Source: a virus. Taken from it: 34,222 nt of DNA. The position numbers and the translations under genes are program-made. The stretch spans positions 1 to 34,222 of IMG/VR virus record IMGVR_UViG_3300006080_000308; one strand, 5' to 3'. The notes below the pieces were generated by a model. The model saw nothing but the letters and a program-made list of their open reading frames with translations. It searched no databases and had not been told where the DNA came from. Of the stretch, positions 7,993-16,230 are shown piece after piece. The first letter of the stretch is position 1. The number at the start of each line of letters is the position of its first letter.

Positions 7993-10900
7993 TTAACGAT
8001 AACTCCCAGCGGCAGGGTTAAGGCCGTAGCGACGCTCAAGCGTCGGTGCTAAACCTTCACCGCGTCCGATATTACGCGATAAATTGCCTTCTACTTCCTC
8101 GATGATGATTTTCAAGTCCATATTGCCTGCGCTGTCACGGCTGACATCGGCTCTGGCCTGAGCATTGCCAGCGTTGTTTTCAACACGGACAGACACATTC
8201 ACATTTGGTTTGGATTGCAAAGCACCGCCCAGCAATTTCATCTGCCCTGGCGTAAAGACCGCTTCACCTTGTTTGGCAATAATCGGCACTTCATTCCCGA
8301 CAATCCCGCCTGTATGAAACCTTGGTGCATTTACAAACACAGCCGGATTGACCGAACGCATGCGTAAAGTATCACTGCCAATCACTCCACCAGTATGTGC
8401 CGTGGCAGTTGAGGCTGTACCGGCACCTGCAGGCGCACCAAATATTGAGCCTGCAATATCACCAAGAAAACCGCCCAGCGCACCCGCCAATGGTTTTGTG
8501 ATACTGGACTGGATTTGCATCCGCACCATATCGGCGATGATGGAATCCGCCATGGATTTAAAATCTAGCTTGCCCGTGGTGACAAAACTAACCAGTGCAT
8601 CTTCCATGCTTTTGAACATGGAGGTGACACCGCGCTCGGCTTTGCTCGCCATATCGTCGGCTTCATCAATGATACTTTGCAATCCGCGCTTAATGCCGTC
8701 TTCCCAGCGCTTAGAATTTTGCAAATCCTCATCGCGGGCTTTGGCGATCATATCGTTGTAAACCGCATCCACCTGTGCAGCAAAATCAGCATAGCCTGCC
8801 TTGGTGGCATCAAGCCCCAATAACGCTTCGCTGCGCCATTCGCCCGCACGTTTTATTGCCGCCGACAAAGATGTATACAGCGCATCATATTTTTGGCGCA
8901 CATCTTCAACCAGCCGTTCACGTTCTTGCGCTAAATTATTATTTTCACGGACAGTGTCTTGGTAATTTTTATCCGCTTCTTGCAATTGATAGATATCTCC
9001 CACCAGCGACTTAATCTGCGCGGCATATTCTTTTTGCTCATCACTTTGAGCGCCTGTGATATCCAGCCCCAAGCGACGCAACGCCTGATCCTGCTCATTG
9101 GCAATCATGGCACGGCGCACTGCCGTTTCGCCTTGATTACGTGCAGCATTTAATCGTTGAAGCGCTTGTTCTTCCGCATGCAATTCCGTGATGCGATCTG
9201 TAATGCGTTTTTTATCGGCATCCGATAATTCAGGAATCACTTCTGCAGGGGCAGATGACGTTGGTGTTTCAGGCGCAGCAATCTTGGCCTTCGGATTACG
9301 CAATTCGTCCAGCGCGGCGGCGGCTTTTTTGGCAGCACGTTCTGCTGCAAGGAGCGCAAACACCTGCTGTTGTACTTCTTCGGCCTGTTCGCCAAAGTCA
9401 GGATATTTGGTTGCCAGCTTAAATAACGCCTCGGAATATTCCGTTGCCGATAGCTTGCCCTGATTGAAGGCTTGACGAATTTGATAGAGTTCATTTTGAA
9501 GCGGTTTTCCAAAACGGCTGAACTGATCCCAAAATCCGCCAATGCCACCGAACTTTAATTCCTTTTGCAGATCGATGATGTTTTCTTTGGCTGTTTCCAG
9601 CTGCTTGGTGAAACGGTAAACGCTCTCACTTTCGCTCAAAGCCTCGCTTAAATCCGATGCAGCTTCGGCGGTTTTGCCGAGTTCTTCTTTGATCTCCTTT
9701 AGCTCAATGGCATGATCACGAGCAGCTTTTGCCGCGGCGTCATGACCGGATGCCAGTTTCAAAACGGCAATGCCTGCCAAGACAGCCAGTCCTACGGGGC
9801 CACCCACCAACATTAAGGCAGAACGAAATCCTACCATCGCCAATGTTGCCAGTTTAGTTGCCGCTTCCACCGCCACAAGACGGATAGCAAAAGCGGTCGA
9901 AATGCTGTTGGCCATATGGAGGCCAACAATCAATCCCGCATTGCCTGCAATGGCAGTATTAAGAAGCGTTACCGCACCCGCAACTGTGCGGGCAATCACC
10001 AGCCCACCAATAGCCGTAACAGCCAAATCGGCATTCTCTATCAAAAACGCAAGGCCTTTCGCTGCTGTGGCAATGGCAGAGCCGAGTGTTTGCCCTAATT
10101 CTCGCTCGGCATCCACCACCGCAGGATCTTCGAGTGTTGCAGTGAGGGTGCGGTAACCTTGTGTGACACCATCCAAAAAGCCGGATGCGGCGATAGTGCG
10201 TTCAATCTCTAAAATGGCATTATTAAAACGGTTCATTTCCGCGCGCGCTGTCATGGATGCGGCTGGTACACCATCGGAGAATGTTTTGCGGATTTCCGCA
10301 GCAAATTTTGGCAGGAAGTCTTCGGCAATCACCTGACCTTGTTCCAGCATTTTATCAAGCTCTGCCGTGGTAATGCCCATACCGCGTGCGGCAAGCTGGA
10401 ATGCACCATAAAGACGCTCACCCAATTGTCCGCGCAATTCTTCAGCCTGAACCTTACCCTTGGACATGATTTGTCCGATGGCTCGAAGCGCACCATTGGT
10501 TTGATCAACAGAAAGCTGAAGCACGGTGGAGGCTTCGGCAATGGCGGTAAAGATCTGACGTGTGCCGTCACCCGCCAATTCCGTGCCTTTGGCGGCGGCG
10601 GCAATCTGCATATAAGATTGCGCGGTTTCCAGCAGATTAAGCCCTAAACGCTCGACTTGTTCTTCGAGGAATTTCATTTCCTCCCGCGCACCAGCGCTTG
10701 AGCCTGTAATGGTTTCGAGCGCTGTGCCTAACCCCTGAAACGCCATGCCGGTTTCATTAACCGAGCGTACAGAAGAAATAATGCCGGAAATCCCCGCATA
10801 TGCTGCCACAAGCCCTGCGGCTTGGCGAAACACATTGTTCAAGGCGCGCGCCGTGGTATCAACGGCTTTTAAGCCCACACTAGCGGGCTTGGTCGAACGC

Positions 10901-11013
10901 TCAATGCGCTCAAAAGCCTGCTCGCCCGTGCGTCCGATGCGAGAAAAGGTATCTTCAACCTTTTTCCCGTCCACCACAGCAAGGCGGATCGACATGTTTT
11001 TTTGTGAACGCAT
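7993..11013 (-). CDS. Tail length tape measure protein (lambda gpH-like)
   Basis: This 1006-residue protein sets tail length and is expected to be ejected into the host during infection. The N-terminal domain (about 40-270) has the ALETITGSSAGAREEMKFLE and KGKVQAEELRGQLGERL segments typical of the TMP_3 tape measure domain. The middle has hydrophobic segments around residues 320-420 that could insert in a membrane, followed by long coiled-coil helices (about 440-770). The C-terminal third contains the lambda-type tape measure tail domain (SMEDALVSFVTTGKLDFK). It directly follows the G/GT frameshift gene, as in lambda. An upstream AAGGA is somewhat distant from the ATG. A second ATG lies at 10995 but has no better site. 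Confidence 0.93.
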   Translation of the reverse strand: MRSQKNMSIRLAVVDGKKVEDTFSRIGRTGEQAFERIERSTKPASVGLKAVDTTARALNNVFRQAAGLVAAYAGISGIISSVRSVNETGMAFQGLGTALETITGSSAGAREEMKFLEEQVERLGLNLLETAQSYMQIAAAAKGTELAGDGTRQIFTAIAEASTVLQLSVDQTNGALRAIGQIMSKGKVQAEELRGQLGERLYGAFQLAARGMGITTAELDKMLEQGQVIAEDFLPKFAAEIRKTFSDGVPAASMTARAEMNRFNNAILEIERTIAASGFLDGVTQGYRTLTATLEDPAVVDAERELGQTLGSAIATAAKGLAFLIENADLAVTAIGGLVIARTVAGAVTLLNTAIAGNAGLIVGLHMANSISTAFAIRLVAVEAATKLATLAMVGFRSALMLVGGPVGLAVLAGIAVLKLASGHDAAAKAARDHAIELKEIKEELGKTAEAASDLSEALSESESVYRFTKQLETAKENIIDLQKELKFGGIGGFWDQFSRFGKPLQNELYQIRQAFNQGKLSATEYSEALFKLATKYPDFGEQAEEVQQQVFALLAAERAAKKAAAALDELRNPKAKIAAPETPTSSAPAEVIPELSDADKKRITDRITELHAEEQALQRLNAARNQGETAVRRAMIANEQDQALRRLGLDITGAQSDEQKEYAAQIKSLVGDIYQLQEADKNYQDTVRENNNLAQERERLVEDVRQKYDALYTSLSAAIKRAGEWRSEALLGLDATKAGYADFAAQVDAVYNDMIAKARDEDLQNSKRWEDGIKRGLQSIIDEADDMASKAERGVTSMFKSMEDALVSFVTTGKLDFKSMADSIIADMVRMQIQSSITKPLAGALGGFLGDIAGSIFGAPAGAGTASTATAHTGGVIGSDTLRMRSVNPAVFVNAPRFHTGGIVGNEVPIIAKQGEAVFTPGQMKLLGGALQSKPNVNVSVRVENNAGNAQARADVSRDSAGNMDLKIIIEEVEGNLSRNIGRGEGLAPTLERRYGLNPAAGSYR

Positions 11014-11023
11014 GGCGGTTTAT

Positions 11024-11733
11024 TTATTCCTTATGTGCCATCAAGGCTTTGGTGATACCGGTTGATAATGCGGGCAACAGCTCGCCCATCACGGCCATGT
11101 CATAGCCCAGCGCGGATGCGAGGCTTAAGGCTTCGGATAAAGGAAAGCTGTTTCTGATTTGCGGGGATATGCGAACGGCAATATCCCATGCTTGAAAACC
11201 CTCTAGGCTTTGCGGGCTGTTTTCTTCGAACGGGCAGTCTTCGCATGTTTGGGGACAGTTTCCGCAATATCCTGCGCCGTCTCCGAAATGCCATTCGGCG
11301 CGGCGCTCAAGTCTTTTTTTTCGGCTTCGATTAACTCCCGCACGCCTGTATATTGCTGAGAAAAACTGGCAGCGATTGACCAAAACCCTGTCATGAGCTC
11401 ATCAATCTTTTCAGGCGTGACAGGCGCTTTTTCATCACCGTCAGATTCCAAAATACCTTCCCAATCAACAATGGCCGCACGCGCAAGACCGCGTGCAAGA
11501 TATTCCTCGGCCAGCGCTTCACGAATTTCAGGATTTTCAACATCGGGAAGATCTTCCACCGATGCGCCGATCTCTTTTCGCTTACGATATTCTTCGCCAA
11601 GCTCCGTCAAACGCTTGTTCATAAAAGCACGCGCGGCATAGAAAATCGGGCTGGTGCATGGGCGCACTTTAACCTTCACGCCCAGACCCAGTTCAAGCCA
11701 ATAGGCTTCTGTTTGAATATTGAGTTTTAACAT
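11024..11733 (-). CDS. GT-type tail assembly chaperone, predicted -1 frameshift product
   Basis: Translation is predicted to start at 11733, read 140 codons, slip back one base on the A-run at 11314-11320 and continue in the -1 frame to the stop at 11024. That gives a protein of about 236 residues. In lambda the corresponding gpGT binds major tail and tape measure proteins during tail assembly. The -1 frame part (about 96 residues) has no good start of its own and contains a cysteine cluster, [11 protein letters not shown], followed by a helical segment. It ends 10 bp before the tape measure gene. The combination of location, overlap, reading-frame relation and heptamer is diagnostic. The frameshift itself is inferred. 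Confidence 0.8.
11203..11733 (-). CDS. Tail assembly chaperone, lambda gpG-like (zero-frame product)
   Basis: The 176-residue protein is the unshifted product of the G/GT gene pair. It begins with strands ([22 protein letters not shown]) and continues as an acidic helical protein, ending in a lysine-rich tail. It is expected to act as a chaperone for the tape measure in tail assembly and not be part of the virion. Its ATG overlaps the stop codon of the major tail gene by one base (TAATG), so translation is probably coupled. Codons 139-140 lie on an eight-A run that forms a frameshift heptamer. After that point the zero frame continues for 36 more residues. Confidence 0.82.
   Translation of the reverse strand: MLKLNIQTEAYWLELGLGVKVKVRPCTSPIFYAARAFMNKRLTELGEEYRKRKEIGASVEDLPDVENPEIREALAEEYLARGLARAAIVDWEGILESDGDEKAPVTPEKIDELMTGFWSIAASFSQQYTGVRELIEAEKKDLSAAPNGISETAQDIAETVPKHAKTARSKKTARKA
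11314..11320 (-). promoter_or_regulatory. Programmed -1 frameshift heptamer A_AAA_AAA
   Basis: On the minus strand the zero frame reads gaa aaa aaa gac. The heptamer A AAA AAA spans the last base of gaa and two lysine codons. Slipping by -1 gives aga ctt gag and enters the frame that stays open to 11024. Confidence 0.75.
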
Positions 11734-12674
11734 TAATAATTCTCCACATCGTTGATAAGAGTGATTGTGACCATGTTGCCCAGCACAGCATCTTTTGCGC
11801 CTTGATAGTCGTAAGAGGCTTCAATGCCATTCGGCCCCGAAATTGAGCGTTTCGGCTTTGGCAAATAAACCTCGTGACATTCAATGACCAGTTGGCGATT
11901 GGCATCGATGATGTAAGACAATTCGAGATCAATCGGTGTGCCGGCACGCGCCGCATCCATCAATGTGGTATCGGCATAGCGCACGGTGATGTTTCCGCTT
12001 AAGGAAGCAACGCCCGGATCAACGCCATCGATCTTGCCGTCATCGCGGATTGTTTCGATACGCTCCAGATTGTTGCTATAGGTAAGCGCCGCTGAGGTTA
12101 CGTTACCCAGCACTTGACCACCTTGTTTGACCGAGCCTTGGAATTGAGAAAAACGGGTATAATCCGCTTGGTTTGGGTTGGCATCACGCGTCACGGTTTG
12201 TGGCGTTTCACCCTGACCGATTAGACCAACAGTGATTTGCGCTTCACCGGATCTGGCAAAGTTAAAGGCGATGCTGTTGGCACGCACACCCGTGAATAGA
12301 GGGAAATCAGGAATTTCAGGCAAACCAACTTCCACCGCAATGCTGGGCAAAGTGATCGCACCAGATTTAAATTCATGGGTATAAGGATCATCACCTGTGG
12401 TATTTGGCGCACCAAACATGGCTTTGAGCCATAGACCGATATTGCGAAGATCAATCGGCACAACAACATCGCCATCCACATTGATTACATCCTGAAACGG
12501 GGCAGTCGGATCACGACCAAGCCCCAGAACATTGGATTCAATCAACCCTTGTGCCGAATCCAAATCGGAGGATACAAAGGGGATGACATGAAAAGCCCCC
12601 GCATTCGGGGGCGTACCATAGGTGGTTTCAAAACCAAGTAACATGCGGGCATTCCACCCGTAAGCGCGTGACAT
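11733..12674 (-). CDS. Major tail tube protein (lambda gpV position)
   Basis: The 313-residue protein is the probable tail tube subunit. The N-terminus ([22 protein letters not shown]) and the later pattern of alternating strands with [20 protein letters not shown] are typical of the Phage_tube_2 type of tail tube protein. It lies between the U-like tail terminator and the G/GT chaperones, exactly where lambda V lies. A GGAGG ribosome-binding site precedes the ATG, fitting a highly expressed structural gene. It shares one base with the start of the G gene. Confidence 0.88.
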   Translation of the reverse strand: MSRAYGWNARMLLGFETTYGTPPNAGAFHVIPFVSSDLDSAQGLIESNVLGLGRDPTAPFQDVINVDGDVVVPIDLRNIGLWLKAMFGAPNTTGDDPYTHEFKSGAITLPSIAVEVGLPEIPDFPLFTGVRANSIAFNFARSGEAQITVGLIGQGETPQTVTRDANPNQADYTRFSQFQGSVKQGGQVLGNVTSAALTYSNNLERIETIRDDGKIDGVDPGVASLSGNITVRYADTTLMDAARAGTPIDLELSYIIDANRQLVIECHEVYLPKPKRSISGPNGIEASYDYQGAKDAVLGNMVTITLINDVENY

Positions 12675-12688
12675 ATTTTAGTCCTCCT

Positions 12689-13126
12689 TTATTGAAGTGG
12701 GTTAAGCGTTGTGTATTCAAGTGTGATTGGTACAACTGCTGCCTTAATGGCGGACGCACCGTCCACGGTTTCGGTTAAAAATTCAGGTGAGCCAATGGAC
12801 ATGAAATCCACCGCGCCTGAAAGCGTTGCATCAGCGCCAAGCGTGTTACCCAGCGCTACCAGCAATTCATCCAATGCCGCGTCACGTTCATCGGGTTTTG
12901 GCTTTTGAACCAGCACCTCCAGTTCCGCGACATGGGCATAATGATATCGTATCGGGGAGAGCGTTATTTCTGGCTCTCCCGCATCGCCGTCACGCAAAAT
13001 GAGCAATCCCGATGCAGGGATTTTGGTAGGCAACGGCTCATTTCTCTGCAACTCGGCATCGCTTAGATCGCCATTCTGCAGGCATAAAAAAAGGCCCGTT
13101 AGGGCCTGTTCTCGTTTTGATGTCAT
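12689..13126 (-). CDS. Tail terminator / minor tail protein (lambda gpU position)
   Basis: The 145-residue protein has a mixed alpha/beta sequence with a central acidic helix (KPDERDAALDELLVALGNTL). It matches a family of small prophage proteins, sometimes annotated by error as acyl-CoA transferase, that lie before the tail tube gene. The expected role is to cap the tail tube and join it to the head. Its ribosome-binding site (AAGGA) overlaps the last codons of the AbiEii toxin gene, with only 6 bp between that stop and this ATG. This shows that the AbiE insertion reuses or supplies the translation signal of a structural gene. Confidence 0.8.
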   Translation of the reverse strand: MTSKREQALTGLFLCLQNGDLSDAELQRNEPLPTKIPASGLLILRDGDAGEPEITLSPIRYHYAHVAELEVLVQKPKPDERDAALDELLVALGNTLGADATLSGAVDFMSIGSPEFLTETVDGASAIKAAVVPITLEYTTLNPLQ

Positions 13127-13132
13127 GTTTGT

Positions 13133-14035
13133 TTATCCTTCGAGCTTTTCCTTCAAAGCCTCGTAATGGTGTCTATGCTTATCAGGGTCATCTTTTTTCA
13201 ACTTTCGTAAATTCTGTAACTTCCATTGCACAGCAGGGAAGCGCTCAAAATCGTAAATGCTCCAATCCGGCTCACAATTCTCAACACTTAGCAAAAATGC
13301 TTTATCTTTAGCTGTAAGGTTTGTATTGACGGTTTCGACAAGCTGTTCACGCGTTTTTTCAAAGTCATCGTAAGTAAACTCGACATCGCTCATGCCTGTA
13401 AATTGGTTCTCCATAGCTTTACGTTGATCTAGGGAGTTTGGCACAAGCACTTCATGGAACGGACGTGGACTAGAAAGTAAACACAGCACAAAGCCCACGC
13501 GAATATCATCCGAAAAACCTTCATTTTCCATCAAGAGCTTTACATCAAACAAATCTCTGGGATGTTGACGATCCAGCGCCGCACATATTTTACCGCCATA
13601 AAGCTGACCAAGTGGAACAACCTGTATCACCGATGATGTATCATACATTTCTTGCGCTTTATCACAGAGTATCCTTTTTTCAGGCGCTTCAATCGTACCG
13701 CGCCCGACGAGATTAACTTCCAGTTTGATTTCTTCTCCATCTGAGCGAATGACGAGTTTACCGATTTCTGGTTTATACAAAATTTGAGCGTTTGGCAGAA
13801 CACCTTCGATACGTGCTTTAATACGCCCCAGCGCATCAGCAATATTTTTTAATGTTGTCTGCCTATCTTCAAGTGGCAGATACGTCAGATCAATATCAAC
13901 CGATAAACGCGGCATGTTTCGTACAAAAAGATTGATCGCCGTACCGCCATGTAATGCAAAGCATTTTTCCTCTGCCACATAAGGAAGAACCCTCAGCAAC
14001 AAGCGAACCTGATTTTTATATTTCTGGTTGTTCAT
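13133..14035 (-). CDS. AbiEii/AbiGii-family nucleotidyltransferase toxin (first AbiE system)
   Basis: This is the toxin of a type IV toxin-antitoxin and abortive infection system. AbiEii proteins are GTP-binding nucleotidyltransferases of the DNA polymerase beta-like fold. The 300-residue protein has the HGGTAINLF motif (residues 29-37) followed by DID (47-49), which bind nucleotide and metal. Downstream are KIEL-type strands and the RDLFDVKLL segment typical of the family. The ATG at 14035 is preferred over a TTG nine bases earlier. It overlaps the antitoxin gene by 20 bp, as AbiE genes normally do. It lies inside the tail operon, between Z-like and U-like genes, which is unusual. Confidence 0.92.
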   Translation of the reverse strand: MNNQKYKNQVRLLLRVLPYVAEEKCFALHGGTAINLFVRNMPRLSVDIDLTYLPLEDRQTTLKNIADALGRIKARIEGVLPNAQILYKPEIGKLVIRSDGEEIKLEVNLVGRGTIEAPEKRILCDKAQEMYDTSSVIQVVPLGQLYGGKICAALDRQHPRDLFDVKLLMENEGFSDDIRVGFVLCLLSSPRPFHEVLVPNSLDQRKAMENQFTGMSDVEFTYDDFEKTREQLVETVNTNLTAKDKAFLLSVENCEPDWSIYDFERFPAVQWKLQNLRKLKKDDPDKHRHHYEALKEKLEG

Positions 14036-14798
14036 TTTTTTCAAATTCTTTCGGTACGGTTATCTTATATTTATCTATGTACACGCCGTTTTTAACAAAG
14101 CTTCGTGTGCCTGATCCTAAATCCACATTTGATAGATCAACAAAATCCAGCCAAGGGTGCTTAAATTTATCTGCCAAGTAAAGGAACAGGCGTTTAACTT
14201 TTATGGATGAGCAATTCTCCAGCAATTCTTGAACCGATTTAGGTCTTAAATCGTTCATACCTTCCATTAGCTCGTAACATTCAAAGAACTCTTGGTGCTT
14301 CGGTGCAAGATATAAACACTCCAGCATGGCGCGTGCAGGAGAAGATATCTTTACAGTGAAGTTATTCCGTTCAAAATCAACAAGCCCCATATCTGCAGGC
14401 AGAAACGAGGTCGTGTAATAATCTATCTTTGTTTCCCATGATTTATTCTTAAACCAAGCTGGCAGGTTTTCTTTTTTGCTTCCAAGCAAAACTGCTCGAC
14501 CTGCTGCCATATCTATGTAATGTGCTCGACCCTGTAAGGATAAAGCCGTGCGCCCACCAGCATGCACAGATAGCCCAGCTTGATTTTGAAGTGCATATAA
14601 TCCACCATGATAATCAACATCATCACCAGCGCGGATAACTGCGCCCGACCCTATAGAAGACACCCATTTGCTTTTCTTGTATTGGCTTAAAAGCTGATTT
14701 GAGACGCCATTATCTGCAAGCCACGATGACAGGTAAACCGTCCCTGTTGGCCAGTCTTTTAGTAATTTGTTTATTTTGGCTTCATTTTCTAAACTCAT
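14016..14798 (-). CDS. AbiEi-family antitoxin / transcriptional repressor (first AbiE system)
   Basis: The 260-residue protein is the partner of the AbiEii toxin. AbiEi antitoxins neutralise toxicity without direct toxin binding and also repress their own promoter through an N-terminal winged helix. The N-terminal part (LLKDWPTGTVYLSSWLADNGVSNQ) looks like that DNA-binding domain. The GGLYALQNQAGLSVHAGGRTALSLQG segment (about 65-90) and SSPARAMLECLYLAP (about 150-165) are typical of AbiEi of the long, C-terminal-domain type. There is no Shine-Dalgarno, and a promoter lies so close that the mRNA may start at the ATG. Confidence 0.9.
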   Translation of the reverse strand: MSLENEAKINKLLKDWPTGTVYLSSWLADNGVSNQLLSQYKKSKWVSSIGSGAVIRAGDDVDYHGGLYALQNQAGLSVHAGGRTALSLQGRAHYIDMAAGRAVLLGSKKENLPAWFKNKSWETKIDYYTTSFLPADMGLVDFERNNFTVKISSPARAMLECLYLAPKHQEFFECYELMEGMNDLRPKSVQELLENCSSIKVKRLFLYLADKFKHPWLDFVDLSNVDLGSGTRSFVKNGVYIDKYKITVPKEFEKNEQPEI

Positions 14799-14804
14799 AA
14801 TTTA

Positions 14805-14833
14805 GTTATAAGGGTTAAAACAAACAAAATCAA
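14805..14833 (-). promoter_or_regulatory. Predicted promoter of the first AbiE operon, leaderless
   Basis: On the minus strand TTGATT (14828-14833) and TATAAC (14805-14810) are 17 bp apart. The ATG begins 6 bp after the -10, so transcription should start at or next to it. GTTTTAAC in the spacer has an inverted partner near 14878-14890 (GTTTTAACGG on the plus strand), a possible AbiEi operator. Confidence 0.6.
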
Positions 14834-14897
14834 GGTTTCTCTTTAAAAATATTCATATAAATAAATTAATCCTTTAGTTTTAACGGTTATTTTAAAC

Positions 14898-15554
14898 TTA
14901 ACCATCTGGCCAGTTTTTCAAAATCAGCCGCGGCAGCTTGTCGTACCAGCGTTTGGCTTCTTCATCGAAACGGATGAGATTTGGCAGTTTAACTTGCGGT
15001 ACAAGCCAGAACATCACAGCCGTTGTAAGTTTGTTTCCTGTTTTTAGGTTGCGTTTGCTGGCTTTACGAAAGCCTCGTAATCCTCCTGTTTTACGGCTGT
15101 AGGATGCCTGCACATTTTCGACCACCAATAATGATGGGCCATTGCGCCGATATACAAAGTGAAGCTTGCCAAAACGATGTTCGGGAAAGTTAGAGGGGTT
15201 AATTCGTTTACCGCCCATACCGCGCTTGGGAGCGTTTGGTGTTGGAATGGCCAGCCACCAACCATCTTTTGATTTAATGACTGTACTTTCATCAAAACCC
15301 GCCATGATTTTACTGGCTTTAGTATAAACCAGACCCGCCGCCCGAATAGAGTTTTGCCCACGCGGGTAAATATCACCGCGCCATGTATTGGCCATGCGTT
15401 GCCCTAAACCTGACGAATGAACCTGCCGGCGCATCGCCATTTTTAGACCCGTTGTGGTTTCACGTATGCCGAGCGTGACGGCGCGTTCTGCCGTTTGATA
15501 TTCTTCCTTCATGTACTGTTTAAGGTCACCCTCAAGAGCTGCTTTCAACCGCAT
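14898..15554 (-). CDS. DUF6441-type minor tail protein (lambda gpZ position)
   Basis: The 218-residue basic protein (many Arg/Lys) has the pattern I associate with DUF6441. It has an N-terminal helix, then RRQVHSSGLGQRMANTWRGDIYP, then KDGWWLAIPTPNAPKRGMGGKRINP and FVYRRNGPSLLVVENVQ. These proteins lie between head-tail joining and tail terminator genes and probably have the lambda gpZ role in making tails competent for joining. The ATG at 15554 has GGTGG six bases upstream; an ATG two codons earlier touches that site. It overlaps the FII-like gene. The AbiE pair is inserted directly after it. Confidence 0.8.
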   Translation of the reverse strand: MRLKAALEGDLKQYMKEEYQTAERAVTLGIRETTTGLKMAMRRQVHSSGLGQRMANTWRGDIYPRGQNSIRAAGLVYTKASKIMAGFDESTVIKSKDGWWLAIPTPNAPKRGMGGKRINPSNFPEHRFGKLHFVYRRNGPSLLVVENVQASYSRKTGGLRGFRKASKRNLKTGNKLTTAVMFWLVPQVKLPNLIRFDEEAKRWYDKLPRLILKNWPDG

Positions 15555-15858
15555 AGGCATCCACCTTTACAATAAGATTATGCTGATCTTTCACCGGTTC
15601 ACCTTGCATGGTGTAACGCTTATCATCCAAAAAAATGGATTGAAGCGTCTTGCCCGCAGGGATATCAGCAAGACGTACTTCAAACATATCGGTTTCTGAA
15701 TGCACCCGCGCATCAAATACATCTGTGACAGTATCAGGCAGGCGATGGATCACCAGTGCATCCGCTTCCGTTTCATCCGCAAAGATCAGACGTGCCATTT
15801 TTCCAAAACGATTAAACAGCACGTCCACCGATTTTATAGCACTATTCCTGAACGTCAT
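15532..15858 (-). CDS. Head-tail joining protein, lambda gpFII-like
   Basis: The 108-residue protein is mostly beta-strand and resembles the lambda FII/Phage_attach type of head-tail connector. It opens with SAIKSVDVLFNRFGKMARLIF and continues with VFDARVHSETDMFEVRLADIPAGKTL and a LDDKRYTMQGEPVKD strand pair. It lies between the FI-like gene and the Z-like gene, as in lambda. The start at 15858 is chosen because GAGG lies nine bases upstream; an earlier in-frame ATG at 15873 has no site. It overlaps both neighbours, so translation is likely coupled. Confidence 0.75.
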   Translation of the reverse strand: MTFRNSAIKSVDVLFNRFGKMARLIFADETEADALVIHRLPDTVTDVFDARVHSETDMFEVRLADIPAGKTLQSIFLDDKRYTMQGEPVKDQHNLIVKVDAYAVESSS

Positions 15859-16216
15859 CGCCCGATGCCTCATCAGCCGCTAACTCTTTTTGATAAAGCT
15901 CCCACGCCTTATCCCGTGTTTCGGCAGAAATGTTTTGACCGAGAACAGCCTCTATCGCTTCCACCTTTGGTTTGCCGTTTTTGGCAAAGTCGGTTTCAGG
16001 ATTAAGGATTTCAATTGCCTCGATCACATCATCAATGGCGGGTTCAGGTTGCTGGGTCTGAGCAGATTTCTGCTCTTTTACAGCTGATGCATCCGCAGAT
16101 TTAGCAAAGCCACGCTCAATCAGTGACTTTGCCTCCTCATCAGAAATAGCAACCGATTTACCAGACAGAATAGTTTTGCCGTCAACATGCAGGGTAATGA
16201 TTGCAATAACTTTCAT
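15842..16216 (-). CDS. FI-position head protein with N-terminal FluMu-like and C-terminal HeH-like segment
   Basis: The 124-residue protein has a short beta-rich N-terminal domain (about 1-38, ITLHVDGKTILSGKSVAISDEEAKSLIERG). This resembles the small domains found in Mu-like and lambda-like head genes. A Gln/Pro/Ala linker follows, then a helical C-terminus (about 60-110, VIEAIEILNPETDFAKNGKP) that looks like a helix-extended-loop-helix segment. Its place between major capsid and FII matches lambda FI, a DNA packaging helper. A GGAGG site precedes the ATG. The function is inferred from position. Confidence 0.7.
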   Translation of the reverse strand: MKVIAIITLHVDGKTILSGKSVAISDEEAKSLIERGFAKSADASAVKEQKSAQTQQPEPAIDDVIEAIEILNPETDFAKNGKPKVEAIEAVLGQNISAETRDKAWELYQKELAADEASGDDVQE

Positions 16217-16230
16217 AGTTTATTCCTCCC

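Noticed and set aside
9770-10156. Long open frames on the plus strand within the tape measure and J genes
   Set aside because: They are antisense shadows of strongly supported genes, with no ribosome-binding sites or recognisable domains.
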